Source: Actinomycetales bacterium (GTDB lineage Bacteria > Actinomycetota > Actinomycetes > Actinomycetales > Dermabacteraceae). Taken from it: DNA of 12,564 bases. The DNA is taken from positions 1-12,564 of the forward strand of contig JAAZLF010000087.1 in NCBI GenBank assembly GCA_012799425.1, written 5' to 3'. The notes under the pieces are model-generated. The model saw nothing but the letters and a program-made list of their open reading frames with translations. It ran no database searches and was not told the DNA's origin. The position numbers were made by a program, and so were the translations under genes. This document shows positions 1 to 7,160 of this stretch, piece after piece. The stretch's first letter is position 1, and each line of letters opens with the position of its first letter.

Positions 1-778
1 CGACGACATCGTCCTGCCCGCCCACGTGGCGGATCGCGATGCCTCCTGGGGCGTCGCCGACGACGGTGAGCTGTGTGCGATAGGCATCCACCGCCCGGTG
101 CACGGCCTCTGAGGTGCCCGGATGATCGCGCCACACGAACGCCGTGGTCTCGGCCGCCCCGGCAGTACCGGCCGCGCCCGGCTCGTCGGGGATCTCGCTG
201 GAGACCTCCACCAGCGGTGCTCCGGTGCGGGCGCAGGCCGCGACGCTGACGTGATGGGCCCGGACGTGATCCGGATGCCCGTAGGTGCCGGCATCGTCGT
301 AGCCGATCACGGCGTCGGGAGCCAGCTGCTCGATGAGGGCGGCAAGATCCGCGGCGGCCTGCTCGAGGGGGCGGTGGGAGAAGCTGTCGGGCCCGGCCGT
401 CTCGGACGGCCCGGCGAGACCCTCGCGGATCCACTGCATGCCGGAATCTCGGTAGCGGCGCGCGGCGGCTCCCGGCGCGAGCGCGGGGGCGGTGCCCAGC
501 CAGTGCCGCTCGGCGATGCCGAGCGCGGCGGCGGCTGTGTCGATCTCGCCCTCGCGGATCTCCTCGAGGGGTCGGGGATCGTCGGCGGCGATGGCGCCGT
601 CGACGATCTCGCCCTCCTCGCCGCGCGTGGCGGTCACCAGCACCACCCGAGTGCCCTGGGAGGCGAGCGAAGCGAGCAGGGCCCCCGTGGAGAGGGACTC
701 ATCATCGGGGTGGGCGTGGACGGCCAGCACGGTCCGGGAGGACGCGAGCAGCTGCCAGGGATCGGTGGGGGTGCTCAT
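1..778 (-). CDS. mshB: MshB-type N-acetyl-GlcNAc-inositol deacetylase (3' end outside window)
   Basis: Zinc-dependent PIG-L/LmbE-family deacetylase, predicted to remove the acetyl group from GlcNAc-inositol in cytoplasmic mycothiol synthesis. About 259 residues are visible, and the C-terminal tail lies beyond the left edge. The N-terminus carries the metal-binding HAHPDDES motif (residues 21-28). YRDSGM (about 108-113) and YGHPDHV (165-171) follow, which are the further MshB-type motifs, the latter supplying the third histidine zinc ligand. This set fits MshB rather than the related conjugate amidase Mca, although Mca shares some of it. The ATG at 776-778 overlaps the mshA stop as ATGA, so the gene is probably translationally coupled to mshA in one operon. 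No internal defect is seen. Family assignment is sure; MshB over a sister deacetylase is likely because of the mshA neighbour. Confidence 0.9.
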   Translation of the reverse strand, partial: MSTPTDPWQLLASSRTVLAVHAHPDDESLSTGALLASLASQGTRVVLVTATRGEEGEIVDGAIAADDPRPLEEIREGEIDTAAAALGIAERHWLGTAPALAPGAAARRYRDSGMQWIREGLAGPSETAGPDSFSHRPLEQAAADLAALIEQLAPDAVIGYDDAGTYGHPDHVRAHHVSVAACARTGAPLVEVSSEIPDEPGAAGTAGAAETTAFVWRDHPGTSEAVHRAVDAYRTQLTVVGDAPGGIAIRHVGGQDDVV

Positions 779-2001
779 GAGGTCTCCTCCCTCAGTCGTG
801 CGTACTGCGCCGCGAGAGTCTCCGCGGCGACCTCCCAGGTACGGGTGGCTGCGAAGTCGCGGGCGGAGCGGACAGCCCTGTCATAGCGGTCGGCGTCGCC
901 CAGCAGGGACTGCAGGGCCTCCGCCCAGACGTCGGGGTCACGGCTGTCCAGCACCAGGCCGTCCGGGTCGACGGCTTCCTGCACGCCGCCTGCGCAGCGC
1001 CAGGCGAGCACGGGGGTGCCGCTGGCCTGGGCCTCGAGAGCGACCAGGCCGAAGGTCTCCGACCAGCTGGTCAGCAGCAGCGCCCCGGCACAGCGCATCG
1101 TCTCGGCGAGCTCGTCCCGGCCCAGGGAGCCGACGAAGTCCACGCGCTCCTCGACCCCGAGCTCCCGGGCCATCTCGCGCAGCTGCGCGGCGTAGTCGGA
1201 GAAGTCCTGCGAGACGCCTCCGGCCAGGAGGAGGCGTGCGCCGAGCGCCGGATCCAGATGGGCGAGCACCTCGAGGGCGAGGTCGGGCCCTTTGAGGGGC
1301 TGCAGGCGCGCGGTGAACAGCAGGGTGGGCTGCTCGCGCCGCTCGGCGAGGTCGGAGCAGGGGCGGAATCGGTCGACGTCCACCCCGGGCCGGACCACCG
1401 TCAGCCGCGCGCCCGGTACGCCGTAGCGCTCGCCGATGGTGCGGGCCTCCGCCTCGGAGACGGCCACCACGAGATCGGAGCCGGTCGCGGCGAACTGCTC
1501 TCCGGGGATCCGGCCGGAGGATTCGGCGGGCTCTCCCGCATCGAGCGTGCTCGAACCGCTCGGGGCGGCAACCGAGTGGAAGGACTGCAGGTGGGGGATG
1601 CCGAGCTCGCGTGCCAGGGGGAGGGCTGCCACGCCGCTGAACCAGTGGTGGGAGTGGATGAGGTCCCAGCCGCCGTCCGGCGCGTCGTCGTCGGCGGTGA
1701 GCACCTCGTGCAGCGCCCGGCGGAACGGGGCGATCGCCTGTTCCATCGCGCTCTTGGCGAGCGGCTCGGCCGGACCTGCGTCGATATGGAACAGCCGCAC
1801 GCCCTCGGCGATCTCCACGATGCGCGGCGCCGCCGGGTCGCTGCGGCGCGTGAACAGGTCCACCCGGTGGCCGAGACGGGCCAGCGCGAGGGACTGCTCG
1901 AGCACCACGACGTTCATCCCGCCGGCGTCAGCTCCTCCGGGCTCCTCGAGAGGGGAGGTGTGCAGGGAGACCGCGGCGATGCGCAAAGGGGAGGCCAGCA
2001 T
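775..2001 (-). CDS. mshA: D-inositol-3-phosphate glycosyltransferase (MshA)
   Basis: GT4-family retaining glycosyltransferase (GT-B fold) of 408 residues. It is predicted to transfer GlcNAc from UDP-GlcNAc to 1L-myo-inositol-1-phosphate, the first step of mycothiol synthesis. Visible marks are the N-terminal HTSPLEEPG...DAGGMNV segment typical of MshA (residues 14-31), HSHHW (116-120), the donor-site RLQPLKG (232-238, with R232 and K237) and the EX7E signature (E315 and E323). The open frame extends upstream to 2109, but that stretch is arginine- and proline-rich and unlike the family. The ATG at 2001 is chosen because a TAGGAT hexamer lies exactly 7 nt upstream, fitting a leaderless mRNA; an ATG at 2010 is the alternative. 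The stop overlaps the mshB start. This is likely the first gene of an mshA-mshB operon. Confidence 0.9.
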   Translation of the reverse strand: MLASPLRIAAVSLHTSPLEEPGGADAGGMNVVVLEQSLALARLGHRVDLFTRRSDPAAPRIVEIAEGVRLFHIDAGPAEPLAKSAMEQAIAPFRRALHEVLTADDDAPDGGWDLIHSHHWFSGVAALPLARELGIPHLQSFHSVAAPSGSSTLDAGEPAESSGRIPGEQFAATGSDLVVAVSEAEARTIGERYGVPGARLTVVRPGVDVDRFRPCSDLAERREQPTLLFTARLQPLKGPDLALEVLAHLDPALGARLLLAGGVSQDFSDYAAQLREMARELGVEERVDFVGSLGRDELAETMRCAGALLLTSWSETFGLVALEAQASGTPVLAWRCAGGVQEAVDPDGLVLDSRDPDVWAEALQSLLGDADRYDRAVRSARDFAATRTWEVAAETLAAQYARLREETS

Positions 2002-2008
2002 GCCCGCC

Positions 2009-2014
2009 ATCCTA
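2009..2014 (-). promoter_or_regulatory. -10 element of mshA, leaderless
   Basis: TAGGAT, read on the minus strand, ends 7 nt before the ATG at 2001, so transcription could start on the A of the start codon. No Shine-Dalgarno is present. At 17-nt spacing the -35 position reads GGAACG, a poor match to TTGACA. Confidence 0.5.
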
Positions 2015-2122
2015 GGCGGGCGAGCGCGGTCCGTTCCCCTCCGGGCGCGGCACGGCCGCCGACGGTGCGCCCCGGCGGGCGGTGCCCTGAGGGCTGCCCA
2101 GCGGAGCATGGCACGGTGTTCG

Positions 2123-2157
2123 CCCGTGACGAAACTTCACGCGGCCTGCGTCACGGG
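2123..2157. repeat. Inverted repeat in divergent mshA/methyltransferase region
   Basis: Perfect 9-bp arms CCCGTGACG (2123-2131) and CGTCACGGG (2149-2157) are separated by 17 nt. A further TCACG half-site sits inside the spacer (2137-2141), and AACTTC (2133-2138) pairs with GAAGTT (2157-2162). The repeat lies about 40 nt before the methyltransferase start and over 100 nt from mshA, in the only sizeable non-coding gap of this part. It could be an operator or a 5' UTR hairpin; no T-run supports a terminator. Confidence 0.5.
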
Positions 2158-2196
2158 AAGTTGAAACGGGCATCAACATCGTGGAGCCTGAAATGC

Positions 2197-2796
2197 ATGG
2201 AGACGGCGGAGAAAGTTGACTGGGCTGCACTGAACGCCCATGCGGCGGGCCGTCCTGCCCGCCGCTTGGTGACCAAGGCGATCGCAGCGGCCGGTGGTTC
2301 CCGCCAACCGGGCACGGCTCTCGATCTCGGAGCCGGCGCCGGAGCCGACTCCCTCCAGTTCGCGCGCCACGGCTGGACCGTGCACGCCTACGACAGCGAT
2401 GACACCCTCGCCGCCCGCCTCGTGGAGAACGAGCGGATGACGGGCTCGGTCCATTTCCACCACACCGATATCGCCGAGGTGGCGAGCTTCCCCTCGGCGC
2501 AGATCGTCTACTCCACCTACACGCTCGGTCTGCTGGGCCCATCGGCCCTGCCCGAGGTGTGGCAGAAGCTGGTGGCCGCGCTTCCCCGCGGCGGCGTGAT
2601 GGCAGTGGACTTCTTCGGCACCAACGACTCCTGGGCCGAGCGCCCGGACGTGGCCACACTGCCGCTCGAGGAGATCGACGCGATGTTCCGCGGCTTCCAG
2701 ATCATCGACCGCTCCGTCCGCGACGAGGACGGCCGCTTCCTGGCCGACAAGAAGCGCTGGCACGTCATCACCACCCTCGCCCGCAAGCTCCACTGA
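2197..2796 (+). CDS. Class I SAM-dependent methyltransferase
   Basis: Protein of 199 residues with one Rossmann-type methyltransferase domain. Motif I is ALDLGAGAGAD (41-51), followed by the acidic residue of motif II in YDSDD (65-69, ribose binding). A DI segment at 91-92 and the PRGGVMAVDFFG strand (130-141) follow. The substrate is not identifiable; the compact form resembles TehB-like and other small generic methyltransferases. The ATG at 2197 is chosen because GGAG (2183-2186) lies 10 nt upstream and because homology begins soon after it. The much longer upstream open frame is only mshA read on the wrong strand. The gene is alone on its strand, divergent from mshA and convergent with the two-component system, with only 20 nt to the next stop codon. 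Confidence 0.85.
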   Translation: METAEKVDWAALNAHAAGRPARRLVTKAIAAAGGSRQPGTALDLGAGAGADSLQFARHGWTVHAYDSDDTLAARLVENERMTGSVHFHHTDIAEVASFPSAQIVYSTYTLGLLGPSALPEVWQKLVAALPRGGVMAVDFFGTNDSWAERPDVATLPLEEIDAMFRGFQIIDRSVRDEDGRFLADKKRWHVITTLARKLH

Positions 2797-2816
2797 GCCC
2801 CGGCGCGCAGGACTGA

Positions 2817-3458
2817 CTACCGGCCCAGCAGCGTCAGCACCGCCGTGACCCGGCGATGCACGCTCGCGCTGTCGCTCAGACCGAGCTTCGCGAACAGGCG
2901 CTGGGTGTGCTTCTCGACCGCGCCGCCGCTGATGAACAGCCGCTGCGAGATCCCGGCGTTGGTGAGCCCCTCGCCCATCAGCTCGAGCACCTCCCGCTCC
3001 CGGGGCGTGAGCTCGTCCAGCGGGGTGTGTCAGCGCGAGCAGATCACCTGGCCCACCACGTCCGGATCGATCGCGACGCCGCCTGCGGCCACCCTCTCGA
3101 TCGACTCCAGGAACGAGCGGATGTCGAACACCCGGTCCTTGAGCAGGTATCCCGTGGCCTGCTCCCCGGATTCGATCAGCTCGGTCGCATAGCCCACCAC
3201 CACGTACTGGCTCAGCAGCACGATCGGTGCCGCGGACCAGCTGCGCCGGATCTCCTGCGCGGCGCGGAGTCCCTCGTCTGTGTGGCTCGGGGGCATCCGG
3301 ATGTCGGAGATGACGAGGTCGGGCCGCAGCTCGAGTGCCCGCACCACCAGCTCCGTGCCGGTGGCGGCAGTGCCGACCACCTCGTGATCGGCCTCCTCGA
3401 GCACCAGGCGCAGCCCCTCCCGGATCAGCGCCGAGTCATCGGCGATCAGGACGCGCAC
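2817..3458 (-). pseudogene. NarL/LuxR-type response regulator split by an in-frame TGA
   Basis: Read from ATG 3458, this encodes a full receiver domain of 142 residues. It has the acidic pair D7-D8, the phospho-acceptor D52 (ISDIRMP), S83 and K107 (LLKDR). A TGA at 3030-3032 then stops translation. The same frame continues directly for 70 more residues with an intact LuxR helix-turn-helix (LTPREREVLELM, then GAVEKHTQRLFAKLGL) to a TAG at 2817-2819. Without the stop the product would be 213 residues, the normal family size. The context CGC-TGA-CAC fits a CGA (Arg) to TGA transition, because related regulators carry arginines in this linker. The start overlaps the kinase stop by 13 nt, so the two are cotranscribed. 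Possible explanations are a recent nonsense mutation, a sequencing error, or readthrough of a TGA-C context. As read, the DNA-binding output is lost. Confidence 0.88.
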
Positions 3459-4765
3459 GGGATCACCGCCTCGACCCGGGTGCCGCAGCCGGCCGGCGAG
3501 TCCACCGTGAACCGGCCCTCGAGCGAGGCGACCCGGCCCGCCAGCCCGGCCAGTCCGCCGCCGGTGCGCATCTGGGCACCTCCGTGCCCGTCGTCGTGGA
3601 TCCTCACCCGTGCATCCTCCCCGATGCGGTCCACCTCGATGCGGATCCGCTCGGCACCGGAGTGCTTGGCGGCGTTGGCGAGCGACTCGGAGACGACGTA
3701 GTAGATGCCGATCTCCACATGCTCGGGCAGGTCCAGCTCGGGGCTCTCCACGGTGGAGGGGATGGGCGAGATGGCGGCGAGCTCGGTGAGCGCGGCGGCG
3801 AGACCGCGGTCCACCAGGATCGGCGGGGCGATGCCGCGGGAGAGGCGTCGCAGATCGTCCAGGGTCAGGCCCAGCTGCTCGCGGGTCTCGCGCAGCACGG
3901 TCATGGCTCTGTCGGGATCCTTCGCCGCGAGCGCCTCTGCCCGGGCGAGATCCATCGAGGCGCGCACCAGGCGCTGCTGGGGTCCGTCGTGCAGGTCCCG
4001 TTCGAGGCGGCGCAGCGCCGTGGATTCGGCGGTGCGGCCCGCTGCACGTGACTCCTCGGTGCGTGCCAGGCGCTGCTGCTCCTCGTAGCGGGAGCTCAGC
4101 AGCCCGCGCGCCACACCCTGGTGCAGCGCGGTCAGACCGCGCACCACGGGGCCGAGGGTCAGCAGGAACAGCAGCCCGATCAGGATCTGCAGCGTGATGT
4201 CGACCGGGAGCTCGAGAGCCTCGGGGACGCCGAGCAGCTCACCCAGGCCGTTGTTCTGCGAGTCCGGGAGGACCTCGGCGAGGACCACAGTGGTGATCGG
4301 TCCGCCGATGATCGCCAGGGAGCCGACGGACCAGGCGAGGGCGAGTGGGAACGTGATCAGCACCAGCAGGAAGTTCACCAGCACCCACAGCGAATCCAGC
4401 CAGTGCTGGGGATCGGTGAGCGGATGCACCAGCCTGCGCATCCAGTTCGCTCCCTCGGGCACGGGCTTGGGGGCCGGGGTGGGAAGCTCGGTGCCCAGGA
4501 TGGAGGACTGCACGGCGCGCTCGGCCATCGCGAAGCCGCGTGCGGCGAGCACCCCGGCGACCAGGATCGGCAGCCCCACCCAGACCACCACCGTCGACAC
4601 GCCTGCGCTGAGCAGCGCGAGCACGAGGGAGAAGCCGATCGCGCCCAGCAGCAGCGCGATCAGTCCGTAGCCGAGGAAACGCCCGATCCGGGCGGCCCAG
4701 CGGCCGACGGACCGGCGTCGGTCCGGGGGAGTGTCGAGGGTCTGCGCCATGCTCATCGTGGTCAT
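3446..4765 (-). CDS. Sensor histidine kinase, NarL/DesK/LiaS class
   Basis: Membrane kinase of 439 residues, partner of the downstream response regulator. Hydrophobic segments near 30-52, 55-76, 124-145, 150-165 and 190-210 form a membrane sensor region resembling the Putative-sensor type, with no large extracytoplasmic domain. A HisKA_3 dimerisation domain follows, with the phospho-acceptor in ERDLHDGPQQ (H259). The HATPase domain has the N box ESLANAAKHS (N364) and glycine boxes DDGHGGA (391-397) and GGGLAGLAGR (402-411). All catalytic residues appear intact. The stimulus cannot be read from the sequence. The start is uncertain: ATG codons at 4765, 4756 and 4750 are in frame and none has a good Shine-Dalgarno. 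Transcription runs kinase to regulator. If the regulator is truly broken, this kinase has lost its cognate output. Confidence 0.9.
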   Translation of the reverse strand: MTTMSMAQTLDTPPDRRRSVGRWAARIGRFLGYGLIALLLGAIGFSLVLALLSAGVSTVVVWVGLPILVAGVLAARGFAMAERAVQSSILGTELPTPAPKPVPEGANWMRRLVHPLTDPQHWLDSLWVLVNFLLVLITFPLALAWSVGSLAIIGGPITTVVLAEVLPDSQNNGLGELLGVPEALELPVDITLQILIGLLFLLTLGPVVRGLTALHQGVARGLLSSRYEEQQRLARTEESRAAGRTAESTALRRLERDLHDGPQQRLVRASMDLARAEALAAKDPDRAMTVLRETREQLGLTLDDLRRLSRGIAPPILVDRGLAAALTELAAISPIPSTVESPELDLPEHVEIGIYYVVSESLANAAKHSGAERIRIEVDRIGEDARVRIHDDGHGGAQMRTGGGLAGLAGRVASLEGRFTVDSPAGCGTRVEAVIPCAS

Positions 4766-4822
4766 GTCCCTACTGTGGGGGCGCGGACGCGCTCGGACGA
4801 TCCTGTCACCGGGTCAGGCGAT

Positions 4823-4838
4823 GTCGGGCTGGCCCGAC
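4823..4838 (-). terminator. Short GC hairpin after the SRPBCC gene
   Basis: GTCGGGC (4823-4829) and GCCCGAC (4832-4838) form a perfect 7-bp stem with a 2-nt loop, 7 nt beyond the stop of the SRPBCC gene. There is no T-run, so terminator function is plausible but unproven. Confidence 0.4.
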
Positions 4839-4845
4839 GGACGGC

Positions 4846-5277
4846 TCATCGCTGCTGCTCGCAGAGTTCCTTGAGCTGGGCGAGATCCTCGGAGACGAAG
4901 GCGGCGTCCTCCGCGAACTCCTGCTCGCTCATGGCACCGCGCCGCAGCGTGAACACGACCTCGCAGCGCCCCTCCTCGAAAGGCAGCACACGCAGCGGAT
5001 TCAGCGTCGACTCACCGCTGGGAAGGGTCACCGTGTGGTCCATGACCCCGTACTCGTTCTCGGGCACGAAGCTGACCAGCACCCTGCCCATGGGGGAGTT
5101 CATCGACCACTGCGTCACCTCGCGCTGCACCTCGCTGCCCGCGAGGCCCGCCGCCCAGTGCGGCAGGTTCCGCGGATCGCTCGCGTACTCGTACACCTCA
5201 CGCCAGGGGCGGTCGATGAGGATCGAGAGGTGGCGGGAGGGGGTGCCTTCCGCAGTCGTCCCGGGGTTGTCGCTCAT
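4846..5277 (-). CDS. SRPBCC-fold (polyketide cyclase/START-like) protein
   Basis: Soluble protein of 143 residues. The opening HLSILIDRPWREVYEYASDP (16-35) is the beta-strand plus helix start of SRPBCC/Bet v 1-fold proteins: 'I..P...V..Y..DP.N...W', with N37 and W41 following. A C-terminal helix rich in acidic and glutamine residues (117-143) would close the ligand cavity. The ligand is unknown. The open frame continues upstream to 5502, but that part is low-complexity and antisense to the neighbouring gene. ATG 5277 is selected because TAGCGT lies exactly 7 nt upstream and no Shine-Dalgarno is present. It lies between the kinase and the epimerase-like gene on the same strand but has its own promoter and a hairpin after its stop, so it is probably a single-gene unit. 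Confidence 0.82.
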   Translation of the reverse strand: MSDNPGTTAEGTPSRHLSILIDRPWREVYEYASDPRNLPHWAAGLAGSEVQREVTQWSMNSPMGRVLVSFVPENEYGVMDHTVTLPSGESTLNPLRVLPFEEGRCEVVFTLRRGAMSEQEFAEDAAFVSEDLAQLKELCEQQR

Positions 5278-5284
5278 GTCTGCG

Positions 5285-5290
5285 ACGCTA
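5285..5290 (-). promoter_or_regulatory. -10 element of the SRPBCC gene, leaderless
   Basis: TAGCGT on the minus strand, 7 nt before ATG 5277. No Shine-Dalgarno and no recognisable -35 element. Confidence 0.5.
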
Positions 5291-5338
5291 GCAGGGGCGG
5301 GCGAGGCAGGCGATCCCTCCCGGACGGCCCCGCGCCGC

Positions 5339-6307
5339 TCAGGCGGTGACGGGACGTGCCTCGGCCGACGGCGCCCGGGCCGCTGCCGCACGTACGGTCG
5401 CCTCGAGAGCCTTCTGCCAGCTCGTCGGCTCCAGGCCCTCGACAGAGCTGAGCCTTCCCGGGCGCAGCACGCACGGCCGGTACCAGAGCCCGGCGATGCC
5501 ATGCAGTTCGCGCGCGAGCGTGCTCAGCGGCGACAGGGCACGCACCGCGATCTGCGGGACGACCAGCGGCCGCCGTGGCTGCCGCGCCCGCAGCGAGCCG
5601 GCCGCCGCGATCAGCTCGGCCTGCGAGCGGGCCGGCGCCGACGGGGCGTGCAGCACGGCGTCTCCCTCGGGGGCCAGGCTCCCTGCGCGGCGGGCCGCGT
5701 GGAGCATCGCCTCGGCGAGGTCGGGCACGAACGTGAGCGAATGGGGCGCGGCAGGGTCGCCGACGACGATCGGGCGTTCGCCGGCGGCGATCCTCTCGAT
5801 CAGCATCGTGGTGACCACGGCGGCGCCCGTACCCACGGTCGTGGGCCCCCAGAGGTCCGCGGCGATGAGGCTGAGGGTCCGCGCGGGATGGGCCCCGCGC
5901 TGCGCGAGGAGGGCCTCACGCACCTCGCCCTTGGCGTCGCGCGGGGAGGGGGTCGCGCCCTCGGCGAGATCGCTCGCACCGCCCTGGAACGCGTACATCG
6001 ACTCCGGGAAGAGCACCGGGACGTCCGCTGCGGCCGCCGCCTCGAGCACCGCGAGCTCCCGGGGCGGCAGCTCTCGCGCCCAGATTCGCGCGTCGTAGGG
6101 AGCGTGGAAGCAGGCGTGGATCGCGTCCGCGCCGGCGATCGCCTGCTCGAGCACGTCGGGGGCCAGGAGGTCCCCGGTGACCCGTCGCAGGCCCGATTCC
6201 GTCCGCGCGGGGGTGCGGCGCAGCACGGTGACGGTGTCCCCGCCCGTGAGGGCGCGGTCGATCACCGCGCGGCCGACCTGTCCTTCTCCGATGACGAGGT
6301 GGTGCAT
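5339..6307 (-). CDS. NAD(P)-binding epimerase/dehydratase-like (atypical SDR) protein
   Basis: Protein of 322 residues starting with a Rossmann dinucleotide motif, HHLVIGEGQVGRAVIDRAL (2-20; GxGxxG at 7-12). A VTGDLL strand, ADAIHACFHAPY and FPESMYAFQG follow. These are the layout of NAD-dependent epimerase or NmrA-like atypical short-chain proteins. The canonical YxxxK catalytic pair is not clearly present: the tyrosine in ESMYAFQG is not followed by lysine at the usual spacing. It may therefore bind a nucleotide without classical dehydrogenase chemistry. ATG 6307 is preceded by GGAGG with a 5-nt gap, a strong Shine-Dalgarno. The gene is divergent from a TetR regulator, with three shared operator copies in the 106-bp gap, so it is the probable repressed target. 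Substrate unknown. Confidence 0.87.
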   Translation of the reverse strand: MHHLVIGEGQVGRAVIDRALTGGDTVTVLRRTPARTESGLRRVTGDLLAPDVLEQAIAGADAIHACFHAPYDARIWARELPPRELAVLEAAAAADVPVLFPESMYAFQGGASDLAEGATPSPRDAKGEVREALLAQRGAHPARTLSLIAADLWGPTTVGTGAAVVTTMLIERIAAGERPIVVGDPAAPHSLTFVPDLAEAMLHAARRAGSLAPEGDAVLHAPSAPARSQAELIAAAGSLRARQPRRPLVVPQIAVRALSPLSTLARELHGIAGLWYRPCVLRPGRLSSVEGLEPTSWQKALEATVRAAAARAPSAEARPVTA

Positions 6308-6324
6308 GCGGACCTCCGATAAGT

Positions 6325-6335
6325 GAGCACTGCTC
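6325..6335. promoter_or_regulatory. TetR operator copy 1
   Basis: GAGCACTGCTC is a perfect 5+1+5 palindrome, centred at 6330. It lies 18 nt upstream of the epimerase-like start codon, in its likely 5' UTR. Confidence 0.75.
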
Positions 6336-6350
6336 TCCGAATGAGGTTTC

Positions 6351-6379
6351 AGTGAACACTGCTCTCGGTTCGTCGTCAA
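6351..6379 (-). promoter_or_regulatory. Possible promoter of the epimerase-like gene
   Basis: On the minus strand TTGACG (6379-6374) and TTCACT (6356-6351) are 17 nt apart, as in a sigma-70-type promoter. The -35 matches consensus well; the -10 is weak. Operator copy 2 covers part of the -10 and spacer, and copy 3 starts at the -35, so bound repressor would block polymerase. Confidence 0.35.
6354..6364. promoter_or_regulatory. TetR operator copy 2
   Basis: GAACACTGCTC, centred at 6359, has one mismatch (A for G at the third base) from the other copies. Centre-to-centre distance from copy 1 is 29 bp. Confidence 0.7.
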
Positions 6380-6391
6380 GAGCACTGCTCT
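6379..6391. promoter_or_regulatory. TetR operator copy 3
   Basis: AGAGCACTGCTCT is a perfect 6+1+6 palindrome centred at 6385, 26 bp from copy 2 and about 22 nt before the tetR start. It is the best copy and is well placed for autorepression. Confidence 0.75.
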
Positions 6392-6413
6392 CGCTGTGTG
6401 GGAGGATGCCGCC

Positions 6414-7142
6414 ATGCCGCCTGCAGCCCGACCGCCCGGACCCCGCGCCCTCGCACGCGAGCGCACGATGACGCGCATCGTCGAGCTCGGCAACGCGCAG
6501 CTCGTTGCACAGGGGGTCGCCGGACTGAGCGTGCGCGAGATCGCCCGCGGCCTGGGCATGGTCTCCTCCGCGATCTACCGCTACGTGAGCAGCCGGGACG
6601 ACCTGCTCACCCTGCTGATCGTCGATGCCTTCGCGGACCTGGCCGACGCCGTGGACGCCGCCGTCGCCGACGCCGAGGGCTCTGCCGGTGCGGATCCCCG
6701 TGCGCGTTTCCTGGCCCTCGGGGACGCCATGTGCGTCTGGGCGCTGGCGCACCCCGAGCGGTGGACGCTGCTGTACGGCACCCCCGTGCGCGACTACGCC
6801 GCCCCCGCGGAGACCACCAACGCCGACGGCACGCGGGTGATGCGCGCGGTGCTGCGCATCGCCTCGGACGCTGAGCAGCAGGCCCGCCCCGGAGGCACGG
6901 TGGCCCGAGACGGTTCGGACCTCGCGCCGGAGGTCGACGCACTGCTCGAGCGCCATCTGGCGGAGTTCGGCATCGACGCCGCCCCCGCCACGGCCTTCGC
7001 CGCCCTGACGGCGTGGAGCGGCCTCGTCGGGGCGATCAGCGCGCACGTCTTCGGTCAGCTGGGGCCCGATGCGGCGGCGATCGGTGAACGCATCCTCGAC
7101 GCCCAGGTCGCCGAGCTCGCCGACCTCATCGCACCCCGCTGA
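6414..7142 (+). CDS. TetR/AcrR-family transcriptional regulator (WHG C-terminal domain)
   Basis: Regulator of 242 residues. The N-terminal TetR helix-turn-helix spans about 36-58 (GLSVREIARGLGMVSSAIYRY), followed by the usual SSRDDLL. The C-terminal part contains HPERWTLLYGTPVRDYAAP (113-131), characteristic of the TetR_C_13/WHG ligand domain (PF13305). ATG 6414 is chosen because GGAGG (6401-6405) lies 8 nt upstream; an in-frame GTG at 6396 has no such site. It is divergent from the epimerase-like gene, and three GAGCACTGCTC operators fill the gap. It most likely represses both genes and is released by an unknown small molecule. It ends 18 nt from the convergent 106-residue gene. Confidence 0.92.
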   Translation: MPPAARPPGPRALARERTMTRIVELGNAQLVAQGVAGLSVREIARGLGMVSSAIYRYVSSRDDLLTLLIVDAFADLADAVDAAVADAEGSAGADPRARFLALGDAMCVWALAHPERWTLLYGTPVRDYAAPAETTNADGTRVMRAVLRIASDAEQQARPGGTVARDGSDLAPEVDALLERHLAEFGIDAAPATAFAALTAWSGLVGAISAHVFGQLGPDAAAIGERILDAQVAELADLIAPR

Positions 7143-7160
7143 GACCCTCCGGGCCGCGGA

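Noticed and set aside
2009..2037. SigR/SigH-type (GGAAT-GTT) promoter for mshA
   Set aside because: GGAAC is present at about the right place, but the -10 triplet reads TAG rather than GTT. The housekeeping-like TAGGAT explains it better.
1258..2196. Long N-terminal extension of the first methyltransferase frame
   Set aside because: It is antisense to mshA; the methyltransferase domain begins after ATG 2197, which has a GGAG upstream.
4121..6322. A 733-codon open frame on the plus strand
   Set aside because: It runs antisense to the kinase, SRPBCC and epimerase-like genes. Its product is low-complexity, rich in Arg, Gly, Gln and His, with no domain. It is an artefact of high GC.
5916..7046. 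A 376-codon minus-strand open frame over tetR
   Set aside because: It is antisense to the well-supported tetR gene and out of frame over the epimerase gene. The composition is shadow-like.
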